From positions 1-49,842 of the forward strand of contig CAYQVO010000029.1 in the NCBI GenBank assembly GCA_964421085.1: a stretch of 49,842 nt of DNA. The letters run 5' to 3'. This document shows positions 1 through 8,362 of this stretch, piece by piece; positions within the stretch are counted from its first letter, which is position 1; every line of letters begins with the position of its first letter. The translations under genes were made by a program, and so were the position numbers. The notes below the pieces were generated by a model, which saw nothing but the letters and a program-made list of their open reading frames with translations, was not told the origin of the DNA and ran no database searches. The stretch is from CAYQVO01 sp964421085. GTDB taxonomy: Bacteria > Bdellovibrionota_C > UBA2361 > CAYQVO01.

Positions 1-1
1 C

Positions 2-1480
2 TATGGCCAACTTCACATTTTTTCGGAAATTATAGTACCCTTGATCAGAGCTTCCATAGAACGGTTCAAGAGAGATCCGTCCCGGATTCTGCCGGGAGCC
101 TTTGTGGCTTCAGGAATACTTGCGTATACTGCGCTTCCTCTTTCGGCATCTATCCTCACGATTTCCGGTGCGGCTTCCGTGCGTCTGCTTCCTTACGCCA
201 TGGTGGCGCTTCTCGGGCTTTGCGGAGGACTTATTTTTCCGGCGGTCTGTCATGCGTCAGTTTCTGACGGCGATGAAGCGGGAAAAACTGCTTCGCGGGT
301 GTATTTCGCAAACATACTGGGCTCTGTCGCAGGTCCGCTGTTCACTACTTTTTATCTCATGGATCACTTCTCTTCCGCGGAAATCATGCGGATGATGGGC
401 GCAGGCAGCGTATGCTCCGGGCTTGCGGCGCTTCTTCTCGTGCGGCCCGGAGCGCGGAGCATGACTGCGGTGGTCGCATGCAGCGCCGTTTTTCTCTTTG
501 TTGCGATATCGCACCATGAAGCGCTGTACAGGCACCTTCACGAAAAGCTGCATTTCAAATCCGGCTTCACGAGGAAAAATCATTACCGCTATTTCTCTGA
601 ATCCCGCACGGGAACCGCCGCAGTGGGGCGGAGGCCCGCGAGCATTATCTGGGGAGGAGGAGTGTATGACGGCAAGCTCAATCTCGATCCGGTTTCGAAC
701 ACAAACCTTATAAGGCGCGCTTACATGATTTCCGCGCTGCACCGCAACCCGGAGACGATGCTCGATATCGGCCTTTCCGGGGGATCCTGGGCGCGGGTGG
801 CCCTGATGCATCCGCTTTTGAAGTCGATGGATGTCGTCGAAATCTCCACGGCATATCTGGATGTCATCAGGAACTTTCCAGATCAGGCGGAGGTTCTTAC
901 CGACAGTCGTGTGAGACTTTTCATAGACGATGGGCGCAGGTTTCTCATGCAGAATCCTGACAAGCGTTACGACTTCATTCTCATGAACGCCACTCTCCAC
1001 TGGAGAAGCCAGGCCACTTCGCTGCTCTCCGTGGAATTTCTAACCTTGTGCAGAGGTCGCCTCCGGCCCGGCGGCGTGGTTTATTACAACGCGACGGAAT
1101 CCCCCGCTGTGGTGAAGACGGCGGCTGAGGTGTTCCGGCATGTTGTGCAGATAGGCACTTTTGTCGCGGCATCCGACTCGCCCTTTGACATGACTCCGGC
1201 GGAAACGCGCGGGGTGCTGAAGCGCTTTGAACTCGGCGGAAAACAGGTTTTCGACGAGAAGACCCCGGCCGGGAACTGGCTCCTCGAGAAGCTTTCAACG
1301 GCAAAGCTCCAGGACGCAGCGCCCGCGTACCGTGCGCGGGATGATATCTGGGTCATTACCGATGACAACCTTGCGTCCGAGTTCAAGGAGAAGATCCGGC
1401 CGTTCCGCAGGGGAAGCGGCGCCGTGGGATGGAAAGCTGTGCTTGCGAAAATCAGAAGCTCACTTCAGGCGGCTTTTTGA
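2..1480 (+). CDS. Spermidine synthase-like membrane protein (5' end outside window)
   Basis: The frame is open to the left edge without a stop, so the true start lies outside the window; the first possible in-window start is TTG at 41. Counting from there, about five hydrophobic segments (roughly 20-40, 50-72, 88-108, 116-136, 142-158) suggest a multi-helix membrane domain, as in 'fused' spermidine synthases. The C-terminal half (about 200-400) is a SAM-type Rossmann fold with LDIGLSGGS (241-249), an acidic VVEIS strand end (265-269) and FIDDGRRFL (294-302). The catalytic D-x-T-D loop of polyamine synthases reads N316-A-T-L here, so true spermidine synthesis is doubtful. Its 3' end overlaps the convergent lemA gene by 29 bases. 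Confidence 0.75.
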   Translation, partial: YGQLHIFSEIIVPLIRASIERFKRDPSRILPGAFVASGILAYTALPLSASILTISGAASVRLLPYAMVALLGLCGGLIFPAVCHASVSDGDEAGKTASRVYFANILGSVAGPLFTTFYLMDHFSSAEIMRMMGAGSVCSGLAALLLVRPGARSMTAVVACSAVFLFVAISHHEALYRHLHEKLHFKSGFTRKNHYRYFSESRTGTAAVGRRPASIIWGGGVYDGKLNLDPVSNTNLIRRAYMISALHRNPETMLDIGLSGGSWARVALMHPLLKSMDVVEISTAYLDVIRNFPDQAEVLTDSRVRLFIDDGRRFLMQNPDKRYDFILMNATLHWRSQATSLLSVEFLTLCRGRLRPGGVVYYNATESPAVVKTAAEVFRHVVQIGTFVAASDSPFDMTPAETRGVLKRFELGGKQVFDEKTPAGNWLLEKLSTAKLQDAAPAYRARDDIWVITDDNLASEFKEKIRPFRRGSGAVGWKAVLAKIRSSLQAAF

Positions 1481-2015
1481 CAGCCTGGGACTCGACAGAA
1501 TCCATCGCCCAGAAGTCTTTCCTGGGGAAACTGCCGAAGCCTGCGACAAAGTTGGCGGGGAACTGCTGAATGGCAGTGTTGTATACCTCGACAGAATCAT
1601 TGTAATGCTGGCGCGAAAATCCAATCTTGTTTTCAGTGGATACAAGCTCTTCCTGAAGCTGCATGAAGTTTTCGTTCGCCTTCAGGTTCGGATAATTCTC
1701 GGCAAGCGCAAAGAGCTGACGGAGAGCGCCGGTAAGCATGTTTTCAGTCTGCGCCACCTCGGCTGTGCCGGCAGCGCTCAATGCGGCGTTTCTTGCGTTA
1801 ACGACACGCTCCAGCGTTTCTTTCTCATGTGCCGCGTATCCTTTCACGGTTTCGATGAGGTTAGGAATCAGATCATGGCGTCGTTTAAGCTGCACATCGA
1901 TCTGCGACCAGGCGTTTTCCGCGGCGATTTTCTTACGCACGAGTCCGTTGTAAATCCCGATTGCATAAACAGCGGCTGCAGCAATTGCCAGTAGAAGAAT
2001 TACACTGCCAGTCAT
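1452..2015 (-). CDS. lemA: LemA family protein
   Basis: This 187-residue protein has one N-terminal membrane anchor (about residues 3-22), then a mostly helical exposed domain. The family pattern is clear: YNGLVRKK after the anchor, then NAWSQIDVQLKRRHDLIPNL and VKGYAAHEKETLE, and a C-terminal ENKIGFSRQHYNDSVEVYN stretch. LemA proteins are widespread single-pass envelope proteins without a settled biochemical role, so only the family is assigned. It is transcribed leftward, apart from motB, which ends the same way downstream of its own start region (148 bases separate them), and its stop lies inside the 3' end of the opposing spermidine synthase-like gene. Confidence 0.88.
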   Translation of the reverse strand: MTGSVILLLAIAAAAVYAIGIYNGLVRKKIAAENAWSQIDVQLKRRHDLIPNLIETVKGYAAHEKETLERVVNARNAALSAAGTAEVAQTENMLTGALRQLFALAENYPNLKANENFMQLQEELVSTENKIGFSRQHYNDSVEVYNTAIQQFPANFVAGFGSFPRKDFWAMDSVESQAVKKPPEVSF

Positions 2016-2163
2016 GTCTTCCTCCTTATGACTTCAATACTGCGATGGATTGTAGCCGGGGAAGGGGGCCTGGAGAAATAGCTGTAATTGCCGGGGAGAG
2101 CTTCAGGAGCAGCTTCTGGGCTGTAAGCTGCCGGAATCGCTGATTGTCCGGTGCGCGGCCAGT

Positions 2164-3462
2164 CTATTTTTCGCCCGGGAACTTTGGATCCTTCCAGGTG
2201 GCGGCTGACTTTGACGATTCCCTGTTCCTCTGCATGCTGTCCAGAACCTGCCCCGGCGTAAGAGTCTGCACACGCTCGAGCGGCTGGGGCGCTTCGATAT
2301 CGCGCACATCATCATCATCATCATCCGGCGGCGCCGCCTGGCGCTTCTGTGAAAGAGCCGGGGGAGAATTCTTATCTGTGCCTGGTTTCGGCGGAGCACT
2401 GAACTGAGCAGGAGGCTTCTTCACATCAAACTTCATCCGGAGTGTAATTCTCCGGTTCGATGCAGCGAGAGGGTCTGCCTTGTTCTTGAGTTCTGTGTCC
2501 GCTTTTCCCTGTACGCCTGTGATTCTCGACGGATCTATCGCGTTTGCGATGAGTAGTCTTCTTGCGGCGTTTGCGCGGTCAACCGAGAGTTCCCAGTTGC
2601 TGTATCCGCCTCTGCGGCTCGAGAAAGGTTTGGAGTCAGTGTGCCCGATCACCTCGATCTTGTTCTTTACGCGGGAAAGCGCCTTTGCAATCACAGCGAA
2701 AGCTTCGCGCGCATCTTCCCGCACATATGCGCTTCCGCTTGCGAACATGGATGCTTTATCCGTTTCCATGATCTCGATGTTCAGTGAATCGGCATCGGAT
2801 GAGATATCGACAGCGCCAAGTATGGATTCAAGTTCGGCCGCGGACTCAATTGCCTGCTCTACTGCCTTCGCCATCTCCTGGGGCGTCTGGGGTTCCGAAG
2901 AAGGGGTTCCTTCCGCGTCTGAAGCTCCGCCGGCGCCGCCAGTTGCCGGTTCGGCCGGGGGACTGGTCGGAACCGGCGTCACATCTGCCGGCTGAGTGGG
3001 ATGATCAAAGGGTATTAAATTTTCCTCTATGATTCCTTCCGCATCCTCGCTGTGCCTCGCTGGTTTGGGAGTCGGAGGAACGACAACCGATTTCTGCCCG
3101 AGGATTTCTTTAGACAGAGGAAGCTCCCCTTCCTCGAATCCTCTCTGTCGCGGGCTCTGGCTTTCTCCCACTTCATTCTTCAGCTCTTCAGGCGACGACG
3201 GGACATAGGCGTCGTCAAGGATACCTGAGCCTCCGATTTCAAGCGGAGTTCCCGATCCCTCCTGGAAAAGTCCGGGCCGCTTGAAATAGGAAGCGATATT
3301 TTCCTTGGTGGGAGTGGACGCGCTGTTCACGAGCCACATCACCAGGAAGAACGCCATCATAGCTGTAATGAAGTCGGCGTATGCGACCTTCCACGCGCCT
3401 CCATGATGGCCGCCGTGACCGCCTTTCTTCTTGATGACTATGATAGGTTTATCGGCATCCAT
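2164..3462 (-). CDS. motB: Flagellar motor stator protein MotB, extended
   Basis: MotB anchors the flagellar stator to peptidoglycan and carries the ion-binding aspartate. A Lys/Gly/His-rich N-terminus is followed by the single membrane helix AWKVAYADFITAMMAFF, with the proton-carrying Asp at 30. An OmpA-like peptidoglycan-binding domain spans about 225-345, with IEVIGHTDSKPF (269-280) and NWELSVDRANAARRLL. At 432 residues it is far longer than the usual 250-310. There is a Pro/Glu-rich linker of about 120 residues between helix and OmpA domain, and a tail of about 85 residues after it containing six consecutive Asp (380-385). It lies 2 bases downstream of motA, clearly one transcription unit. 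Confidence 0.93.
   Translation of the reverse strand: MDADKPIIVIKKKGGHGGHHGGAWKVAYADFITAMMAFFLVMWLVNSASTPTKENIASYFKRPGLFQEGSGTPLEIGGSGILDDAYVPSSPEELKNEVGESQSPRQRGFEEGELPLSKEILGQKSVVVPPTPKPARHSEDAEGIIEENLIPFDHPTQPADVTPVPTSPPAEPATGGAGGASDAEGTPSSEPQTPQEMAKAVEQAIESAAELESILGAVDISSDADSLNIEIMETDKASMFASGSAYVREDAREAFAVIAKALSRVKNKIEVIGHTDSKPFSSRRGGYSNWELSVDRANAARRLLIANAIDPSRITGVQGKADTELKNKADPLAASNRRITLRMKFDVKKPPAQFSAPPKPGTDKNSPPALSQKRQAAPPDDDDDDVRDIEAPQPLERVQTLTPGQVLDSMQRNRESSKSAATWKDPKFPGEK
2307..2324. repeat. Trinucleotide microsatellite (CAT)6 inside motB
   Basis: Six perfect CAT copies on the + strand (GAT on the coding strand) encode the run of six aspartates in the C-terminal tail of MotB. Being a triplet repeat, length changes would stay in frame and alter only tail charge. 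Confidence 0.9.
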
Positions 3463-3464
3463 GT

Positions 3465-4325
3465 TTACGACTTCTTAGCTTCTTTGATGATTTCTTCGAG
3501 CTGTTCGGCGGTCGGCCGCATATGGCCGGGGATCGTTTTCCGCGCGAATTCAAGAGCGACCTGCGGAGGAGAGCCGCCGGCAAATGAAACGAGACCTGCC
3601 TGAACGGTTTTCAATATAGTCGTCTGCTCTCTTGCGACGTGTTCCATCGCCACGCCAATCGGGTTGGCCGCGCCGTAAGAGAGAAGAATTCCGAGCATGG
3701 TTCCTACAAGAGCGGCCGCGACCTTCGCGCCGATAACGGCGGGAGGCTGATCGAGAAACTGCATGGTGATGATAATTCCGAGTACCGCGGCGACAATTCC
3801 GAATGCGGGAAGCGAATCGGCGAGAGTTTTGATGGCGGTAGGAACATGCGTAGCCTCATCATGGTGGGTTTCAATCTCGCTGTCGAGCAGCCGTTCGAGA
3901 TCGAACGCATTTACAACACCGTCGACGAAGAGACGAAGAGCTCCGGTGAATGTTTCCATGACATGATGGTTCGCGAGCGCTTTGGGATACTTTTTGAAAC
4001 GCGCACTCTCACCGGGATTCGTTATGTCTCCTTCGATTCCGAGAACGCCTTCTCTTCTCATTGTGTCGAACGTGCTCGCCATCAGACCGAGCAGATCGTT
4101 GTACGTTGATCTGTTGACGCCGCTCCCCTTTATGGCGCTGAGGAATGCCGGGATCACACCTTTGTTGACTGAAGGAGGGTTGGCAGCAATCATCGAGAAG
4201 ACGGCAGCTCCTCCGATGATCACAAGTTCGGCGGGCTGATAGAGGAGGATGATCGCGCCGCCCTCCATCGTGTACCCCCAGATGATGCTGAAAAACACGC
4301 CAATAAGTCCGAGCAGGAGAAACAT
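3465..4325 (-). CDS. motA: Flagellar motor stator protein MotA
   Basis: MotA forms the ion channel of the flagellar stator with MotB. The 286-residue protein (E. coli about 295) has four hydrophobic segments: two near the N-terminus (about 2-20 and 30-50) and two in the second half. The latter are around SLPAFGIVAAVLGIIITM and GAKVAAALVGTMLGILLSYG, which carry the conserved prolines of the channel. The cytoplasmic loop between them contains the charged segments that contact FliG in the family. It is the first gene of a motA-motB pair, and a possible FliA-type promoter lies about 80 bases upstream. Confidence 0.95.
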   Translation of the reverse strand: MFLLLGLIGVFFSIIWGYTMEGGAIILLYQPAELVIIGGAAVFSMIAANPPSVNKGVIPAFLSAIKGSGVNRSTYNDLLGLMASTFDTMRREGVLGIEGDITNPGESARFKKYPKALANHHVMETFTGALRLFVDGVVNAFDLERLLDSEIETHHDEATHVPTAIKTLADSLPAFGIVAAVLGIIITMQFLDQPPAVIGAKVAAALVGTMLGILLSYGAANPIGVAMEHVAREQTTILKTVQAGLVSFAGGSPPQVALEFARKTIPGHMRPTAEQLEEIIKEAKKS

Positions 4326-4403
4326 AATGTCCTCTTATTTCAAAAATGGATGCGCCCGGATGCTTGCTCCGGAAGCGCAGATACAATGCTTTCCCAGAGC
4401 AAA

Positions 4404-4430
4404 GATCGGAATTTTCAGCTCCTGCCTTTA
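4404..4430 (-). promoter_or_regulatory. Candidate sigma-28 (FliA) promoter for motA-motB
   Basis: On the minus strand, TAAA (4430-4427) is followed after 16 bases by TCCGATCT (4410-4403). The FliA consensus is TAAA-N15-GCCGATAA, so CCGAT matches and the spacer is one base longer. The position, about 80 bases before the motA start, fits. This is a pattern match only. Confidence 0.4.
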
Positions 4431-4469
4431 GTTAAAGTATTGAAATGACGTTTTAACTTCTATTGCACG

Positions 4470-4844
4470 CTACATGCCGACCGGAGTGGGTGGTGGAAGC
4501 TTTCTCAGAGGCGGAGGCAGGGTTGGTGGAGCCTTGACCCTCGGTTTCCGTAAAGTGGGGGTTTTTTTGGGCGTTTTTGTGGGTTTTGGGGTCTTTGTGG
4601 GTTTTGGTGTCTTTGTTTTCTCACGGAAACGGGGCGAAACGGCCGGAGTAGGTGTGAAAACTTCAACCTGATTCCGGTATTGAAGCGGAACTTCACTGAC
4701 TGACCCGACGAAATGAATATTTCCGGCGTCATCTGTATACATGATGGACTGCGCGCCCGATGGTCCGGCGATAAGCGCAATAATGCATGTGAACATGACA
4801 AAAAGAAGCAAAATTGCAGGCAACCGTAACCTTGTGTTATACAT
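4470..4844 (-). CDS. Small exported protein with DUF4124-like head and TPKPTK repeats
   Basis: No firm family. The 124-residue product has a signal peptide (hydrophobic core about 9-28, likely cleavage after PSGAQ or nearby). A short segment SIMYTDDAGNIHFVGSVSEV (33-52) resembles the 'Y-x-D-x-x-G-x-x-H-F' pattern of DUF4124-like domains. The rest is low complexity: K-T-P-K-P-T repeats at about 77-97, then a proline-rich tail, likely disordered in the periplasm. The repeat coding DNA (about 4565-4625) shows an 18-base near-tandem duplication. It is divergent from the hydroxyacid dehydrogenase gene with 64 bases between starts. Function unknown. Confidence 0.65.
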   Translation of the reverse strand: MYNTRLRLPAILLLFVMFTCIIALIAGPSGAQSIMYTDDAGNIHFVGSVSEVPLQYRNQVEVFTPTPAVSPRFREKTKTPKPTKTPKPTKTPKKTPTLRKPRVKAPPTLPPPLRKLPPPTPVGM

Positions 4845-4908
4845 GCGGAAATATTATCTCCTCACAGACGGTTATGGAAGGGAGAATACACACAAAAGGG
4901 TCGCCCGA

Positions 4909-5931
4909 ATGTCGTTTCGAGTCCTCATTACTACGACGAGTTTCCTTGATACCAGGGGAGGCCATCTTGAACTCCTCGAGCGGTCCAATCTCGATATAGT
5001 GACGGCGCGAGGCCCTCTTGATTCGGAGGAGCTCATGTCGGTCGCCCAGCAGCTCGGACCTTTCGATGGAGCCCTTATCGGTGAGGACGAGTTCAACAAC
5101 GCGGTTTTCGAGGCCCTTTCGCCGAGGCTCAGAATCATAAGCCGGTACGGGGCAGGCGTGGAAAAGATAGATCTTGAGTCTGCACAGCGCCACAATGTGG
5201 TTGTCACCAATACACCGGGGGCTACGCACGAAGCGGTTGCGGAACTTGCCTTCGGTCTTCTTCTTGCTCTTGTGAGAAACATTCCGGAGGAAAATTCGAT
5301 TGTCCATCAGGGGCTCTGGAGGCGTTTCACAGGACGGGAGTTGAGCGGGAAGACGATAGGGATATTCGGGCTCGGCGGCGTGGGGCAGGAGATGTCGAAA
5401 AGATCGCTTGCCTTCGGGATGCGCGTTCTTGTTCACAACACATCATGGTCGAATTTTCATCAGTCCTTTCTCGACAATCTGAACAGTGTCTTCAGTGCGG
5501 GCATCTTCAAAAATAATCCGCCGCATATGCAGCGCCTCGAGAAGGTGGAAGACGTGCTTAGAAGTGCGGACATAATTACGCTGCACATGAATCTCAACAA
5601 GAGCACAGAGTTCTTCCTGAACAGGCGGTCTCTGGGCCAGTGCAGGCGTGGAGTGTGGGTAATTAATGTCAGCAGAGGGAGGCTCGTTGATCAGGAAGCA
5701 ATGGCGCAGGCTTTGAGAAACGGGCAGGTTGGAGGATTCGCAGCTGACGTGCTCGATCCTCATCCAGTCACTCCGGACAATCCCCTGCTTGGACTTCCAA
5801 ATGTCATTCTTACTCCGCATATCGGAGCGCGCACCGTGGAGAGCGTCGAGCGTCAGGGGACCGCGGCTGTAAACAACATGCTTGCAGTGCTGAGAGGGGA
5901 TCCAACGGGTAATATCGTTGTCAAGTCGTAA
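4909..5931 (+). CDS. D-2-hydroxyacid dehydrogenase, phosphoglycerate dehydrogenase-like
   Basis: A 340-residue NAD-dependent D-isomer-specific 2-hydroxyacid dehydrogenase. The ATG at 4909 is preferred: the frame runs further upstream into the divergent gene, but homologous sequence (SFRVLITTTSF) begins here and an AAAAGGG lies 8 bases before. The Rossmann motif GIFGLGGVGQE is at 151-161. Catalytic Arg256 (NVSRGRLVD) and His304 (TPHIGA) are present, but the catalytic Glu of the family (E in DVFxxEP) is His285 in DVLDPHP. There is an insertion of about 20 residues around 180-210 and no C-terminal ACT domain, so it is not a full-length SerA. Substrate cannot be assigned; serine biosynthesis is possible but doubtful. 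Confidence 0.8.
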   Translation: MSFRVLITTTSFLDTRGGHLELLERSNLDIVTARGPLDSEELMSVAQQLGPFDGALIGEDEFNNAVFEALSPRLRIISRYGAGVEKIDLESAQRHNVVVTNTPGATHEAVAELAFGLLLALVRNIPEENSIVHQGLWRRFTGRELSGKTIGIFGLGGVGQEMSKRSLAFGMRVLVHNTSWSNFHQSFLDNLNSVFSAGIFKNNPPHMQRLEKVEDVLRSADIITLHMNLNKSTEFFLNRRSLGQCRRGVWVINVSRGRLVDQEAMAQALRNGQVGGFAADVLDPHPVTPDNPLLGLPNVILTPHIGARTVESVERQGTAAVNNMLAVLRGDPTGNIVVKS

Positions 5932-5934
5932 CTG

Positions 5935-6264
5935 TCACCTGTTATCCCCGCTTCCCTGAAGCATATTCCTGTTCTTCCTCGAAGCAAGCTTTTCGAGATT
6001 GTCTTCAGCAATCGCGTCAAGTGAAAGACCGAGTTCGGTCGCAAGTTGAGAGACGTACCAGAGTACGTCTCCCAGCTCCTTTGAAATTTCCGCGCGGACC
6101 TGATCGTCGATGACTCCCTGCCTGTCGCGCACGACTTTCTTGATCTTCTCTGAGACTTCTCCAGCCTCGCCGCAGAGACCAAGAGTCGGATATATGAAAT
6201 TAGAGCCCCGATCCGGATAAAGGGCGGTAGTAAGCGAACGTTGCTGGTATTCTTTGAAATTCAT
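5935..6264 (-). CDS. MazG-like nucleotide pyrophosphohydrolase
   Basis: A 109-residue single-domain member of the all-alpha NTP pyrophosphohydrolase superfamily, which hydrolyses (d)NTPs or related nucleotides to monophosphate and PPi. The metal-binding acidic motifs are visible: GEAGEVSEKIKK in the first helix pair and the E-x-x-D of KELGDVLWYV in the second. It corresponds to the short MazG-like type, not the two-domain MazG of about 260 residues. It converges on the hydroxyacid dehydrogenase gene with a 3-base gap and is followed by the histidine kinase on the same strand. Confidence 0.85.
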   Translation of the reverse strand: MNFKEYQQRSLTTALYPDRGSNFIYPTLGLCGEAGEVSEKIKKVVRDRQGVIDDQVRAEISKELGDVLWYVSQLATELGLSLDAIAEDNLEKLASRKNRNMLQGSGDNR

Positions 6265-6291
6265 TTGTTTTCTAATCCTTCGAGCTGAATT

Positions 6292-7452
6292 CTATACCCG
6301 TTTGAGCGTAACGAAGAAAGTGCTTCCGCGGCCTTCTTCGCTTTCCACCTCGATTTCACCGCCGAGCTTCTCGAGAAGCCTCTTTACGCTCGCCAGTCCT
6401 ATGCCTGTACCTTCCACATTTCCGGGGTTAACGCGCTGAAACGGCCGGAAAATAAGGTCAAGCTTGTCGGCAGGTATGCCGGAGCCGTTGTCCTCCACGC
6501 CTATGACGCATTTTCGCGGGCTTCTGCATTCGGCCTCGAACAGCCGGACGCGCGGCGTCCTGCCGGAGGGAGTGTACTTCAGGGCATTTCCGATCAGGTT
6601 GCTGAAGATCCTGTAGAGTCTCATCCTCTCGCCCACCGCGGCAGGCAGGTTGTCCGCAACGGCAATTTCAGCATGAGTTGACTCGACAAGCCCGGAGAGA
6701 TCGCCCAGCGCTTCCTTTATCACGATGTTGAGATCTACAGGTTCAAGCGCGGTTGCCTCCGCCGAGATCTTCGAATACTCGAGTACACCGCCGATGAGCT
6801 CTTCGAGCCGGCCTATGGCTTTCTTGATATGCTGAAATGCGTCTCCCTGTTCCGTGCCGGGCTGAGGGACCACGTCTTCTTCGAGTACTCCTATCATTCC
6901 CTTGATTGTGAATACCGGCGCTTTCAGATCGTGGGTGATCATGTATGTGAAATCACGAAGGTCCCTGTTCCTCTCTTCGACCTGTTTCTGATAAAGCACG
7001 TTTCCGGTCACATCGAGAGTAATGGAAAGAGTAGGACACCGTTCTTCACTGCTGTCATCCACCGGCACGGAGCGGGTCTCGGCCCACATTTCCAGGCCGG
7101 ATTTATGGTAAAAACGGTATCGGAACTGAAACGGTTCCCCGCACAGAGCAACCTTGATTGCTCTGGCGTACTGCTCCCTGTCTTTTTCGTGAACTATCGA
7201 ATAAAAAAAATCGCCGTCGTGAGAAAGTATCGCTGCTATGGGATACCCGGTGAGAACCTCCACATAAGGGCTGCAGTAAATTATCTTTCCATCTCCATCC
7301 CTGAGAAGCACAGCGGCAGCCAGGTTTTCCGTCAAAAGGCGGTATCGTTCGTGAACGGAAGAATCACTCTCTGCAGCCGGGGTGGAATCCTGCCTGAGAA
7401 GGCTGCTCAATAAGCGCTTCAAACCCCATTTATCGCTGCTTTTGTCCGGCAT
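6292..7452 (-). CDS. PAS-domain sensor histidine kinase
   Basis: A soluble, probably cytoplasmic, two-component sensor kinase (386 residues from the ATG at 7452; a TTG at 7467 is possible). A PAS domain occupies about 36-150. The dimerisation/phosphoacceptor motif THDLKAP holds the phosphorylated His at 174, and the ATPase domain shows the N box (NLIGNALKY), G1 box (VEDNGSGIP) and G2 box (GTGIGLAS). The HDLKAP form resembles phytochrome-type kinases. No membrane segment is visible. Its start overlaps the end of the HDOD gene by about 23 bases, so the two are translationally coupled and probably act together. No cognate response regulator is adjacent. Confidence 0.9.
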   Translation of the reverse strand: MPDKSSDKWGLKRLLSSLLRQDSTPAAESDSSVHERYRLLTENLAAAVLLRDGDGKIIYCSPYVEVLTGYPIAAILSHDGDFFYSIVHEKDREQYARAIKVALCGEPFQFRYRFYHKSGLEMWAETRSVPVDDSSEERCPTLSITLDVTGNVLYQKQVEERNRDLRDFTYMITHDLKAPVFTIKGMIGVLEEDVVPQPGTEQGDAFQHIKKAIGRLEELIGGVLEYSKISAEATALEPVDLNIVIKEALGDLSGLVESTHAEIAVADNLPAAVGERMRLYRIFSNLIGNALKYTPSGRTPRVRLFEAECRSPRKCVIGVEDNGSGIPADKLDLIFRPFQRVNPGNVEGTGIGLASVKRLLEKLGGEIEVESEEGRGSTFFVTLKRV

Positions 7453-8362
7453 ACAGGTCAAACTCAAGTTCGAAAGTTTTCTGGTATTGATTCAGCAGAT
7501 CCTTCTGTTCGCCTGCAGGAAAGCGGAGGACCTCCCAGACCTCCGGGAGCCGGTTCTCATACGTCAGTCTCAGCCTCGTAAACTCCGCAGGATGTCCATG
7601 CCCGAGGGCATGCGCAATGATGTCGGCTGACTTCACTATGGCGCTGACGGAAACCGGTCCTGCGCCGATCTCTTTGAATGATTTGTGATGAGAAGCAATC
7701 ACACTGATCAGATCAGTCGAAAAAGCCCATCTTTCGCCGATAAGATGTCCGACTTCGGCATGATCGAACGGGAAAAGCTGTTCTTCTGCTTCGCAGAACT
7801 CCGAGCCCTTGTTTTTTACCATTTCGATGACCTTCATGTAGTCTCCGCTCACCCGCTGGAGAAGAAGAAGCTTCCCGATGTCATGAAGAAGTCCCCCAAG
7901 AAACGCTGCCTCCGCCTTTGCAGGCAGGAGGCGCTGCGCGATGGAGCGGGCAATCAGGGCAGTCGACACGTCATTAACCCAGAGCTGCCATCGGGCCCTG
8001 TTCGATGTCGGGAAGAGCTCGCTCAATGTAGTTGAACTCAGAAGGCAGCGGAGCTCGTTTATCCCGATGAGGTTCACACTTTCTTCGATTGTGCTTGTCG
8101 GTTTCCCGCGATCGAAGAATACCGAGTTCGCGATCTTGAGAACCCGGGCCGAGAGCGACTCATCAGATTCGATGACTTCGACGAAATCCCGGGCCTCAGC
8201 TTTCGGGTCGACAGAAAGCTTGAACGCTTTCTGCGCGGCGCCCGGCATGAGCGGAATACTCCTGGCACCCACTACACTCACGATGGCCGAAGCTATGTTC
8301 GAGTTGAGTTTCTCAGCTGTGTCCGGTTCCCGCTTTCCTCTGCCAAAAAGTCCTTTGAACAT
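7430..8362 (-). CDS. HDOD domain signalling protein
   Basis: HDOD proteins are HD-phosphohydrolase relatives usually lacking full catalytic metal sites and used in signalling. ATG at 8362 (MFKGLFGRGK) is chosen because the upstream extension runs into the galT promoter region and is not family-like; this gives 310 residues. The helical HDOD core covers about 30-230: IPLMPGAAQKAFKLS, ESLSARVLKIANSVFF, LLHDIGKLLLL and HAEVGHLIGERW. The HD of LLHDIGK is retained, so weak hydrolase activity cannot be excluded. It precedes and overlaps the PAS kinase, suggesting one sensory module. Confidence 0.88.
   Translation of the reverse strand: MFKGLFGRGKREPDTAEKLNSNIASAIVSVVGARSIPLMPGAAQKAFKLSVDPKAEARDFVEVIESDESLSARVLKIANSVFFDRGKPTSTIEESVNLIGINELRCLLSSTTLSELFPTSNRARWQLWVNDVSTALIARSIAQRLLPAKAEAAFLGGLLHDIGKLLLLQRVSGDYMKVIEMVKNKGSEFCEAEEQLFPFDHAEVGHLIGERWAFSTDLISVIASHHKSFKEIGAGPVSVSAIVKSADIIAHALGHGHPAEFTRLRLTYENRLPEVWEVLRFPAGEQKDLLNQYQKTFELEFDLYAGQKQR

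Noticed and set aside
257..1304. Minus-strand open frames opposite the spermidine synthase-like gene
   Set aside because: Shadow frames: Arg/His/Pro-rich compositions typical of antisense reading, no family sequence, no ribosome binding site.
4741..4908. Longer start for the hydroxyacid dehydrogenase
   Set aside because: It would overlap the divergent small exported gene and lacks family similarity; ATG 4909 has a better ribosome binding site.
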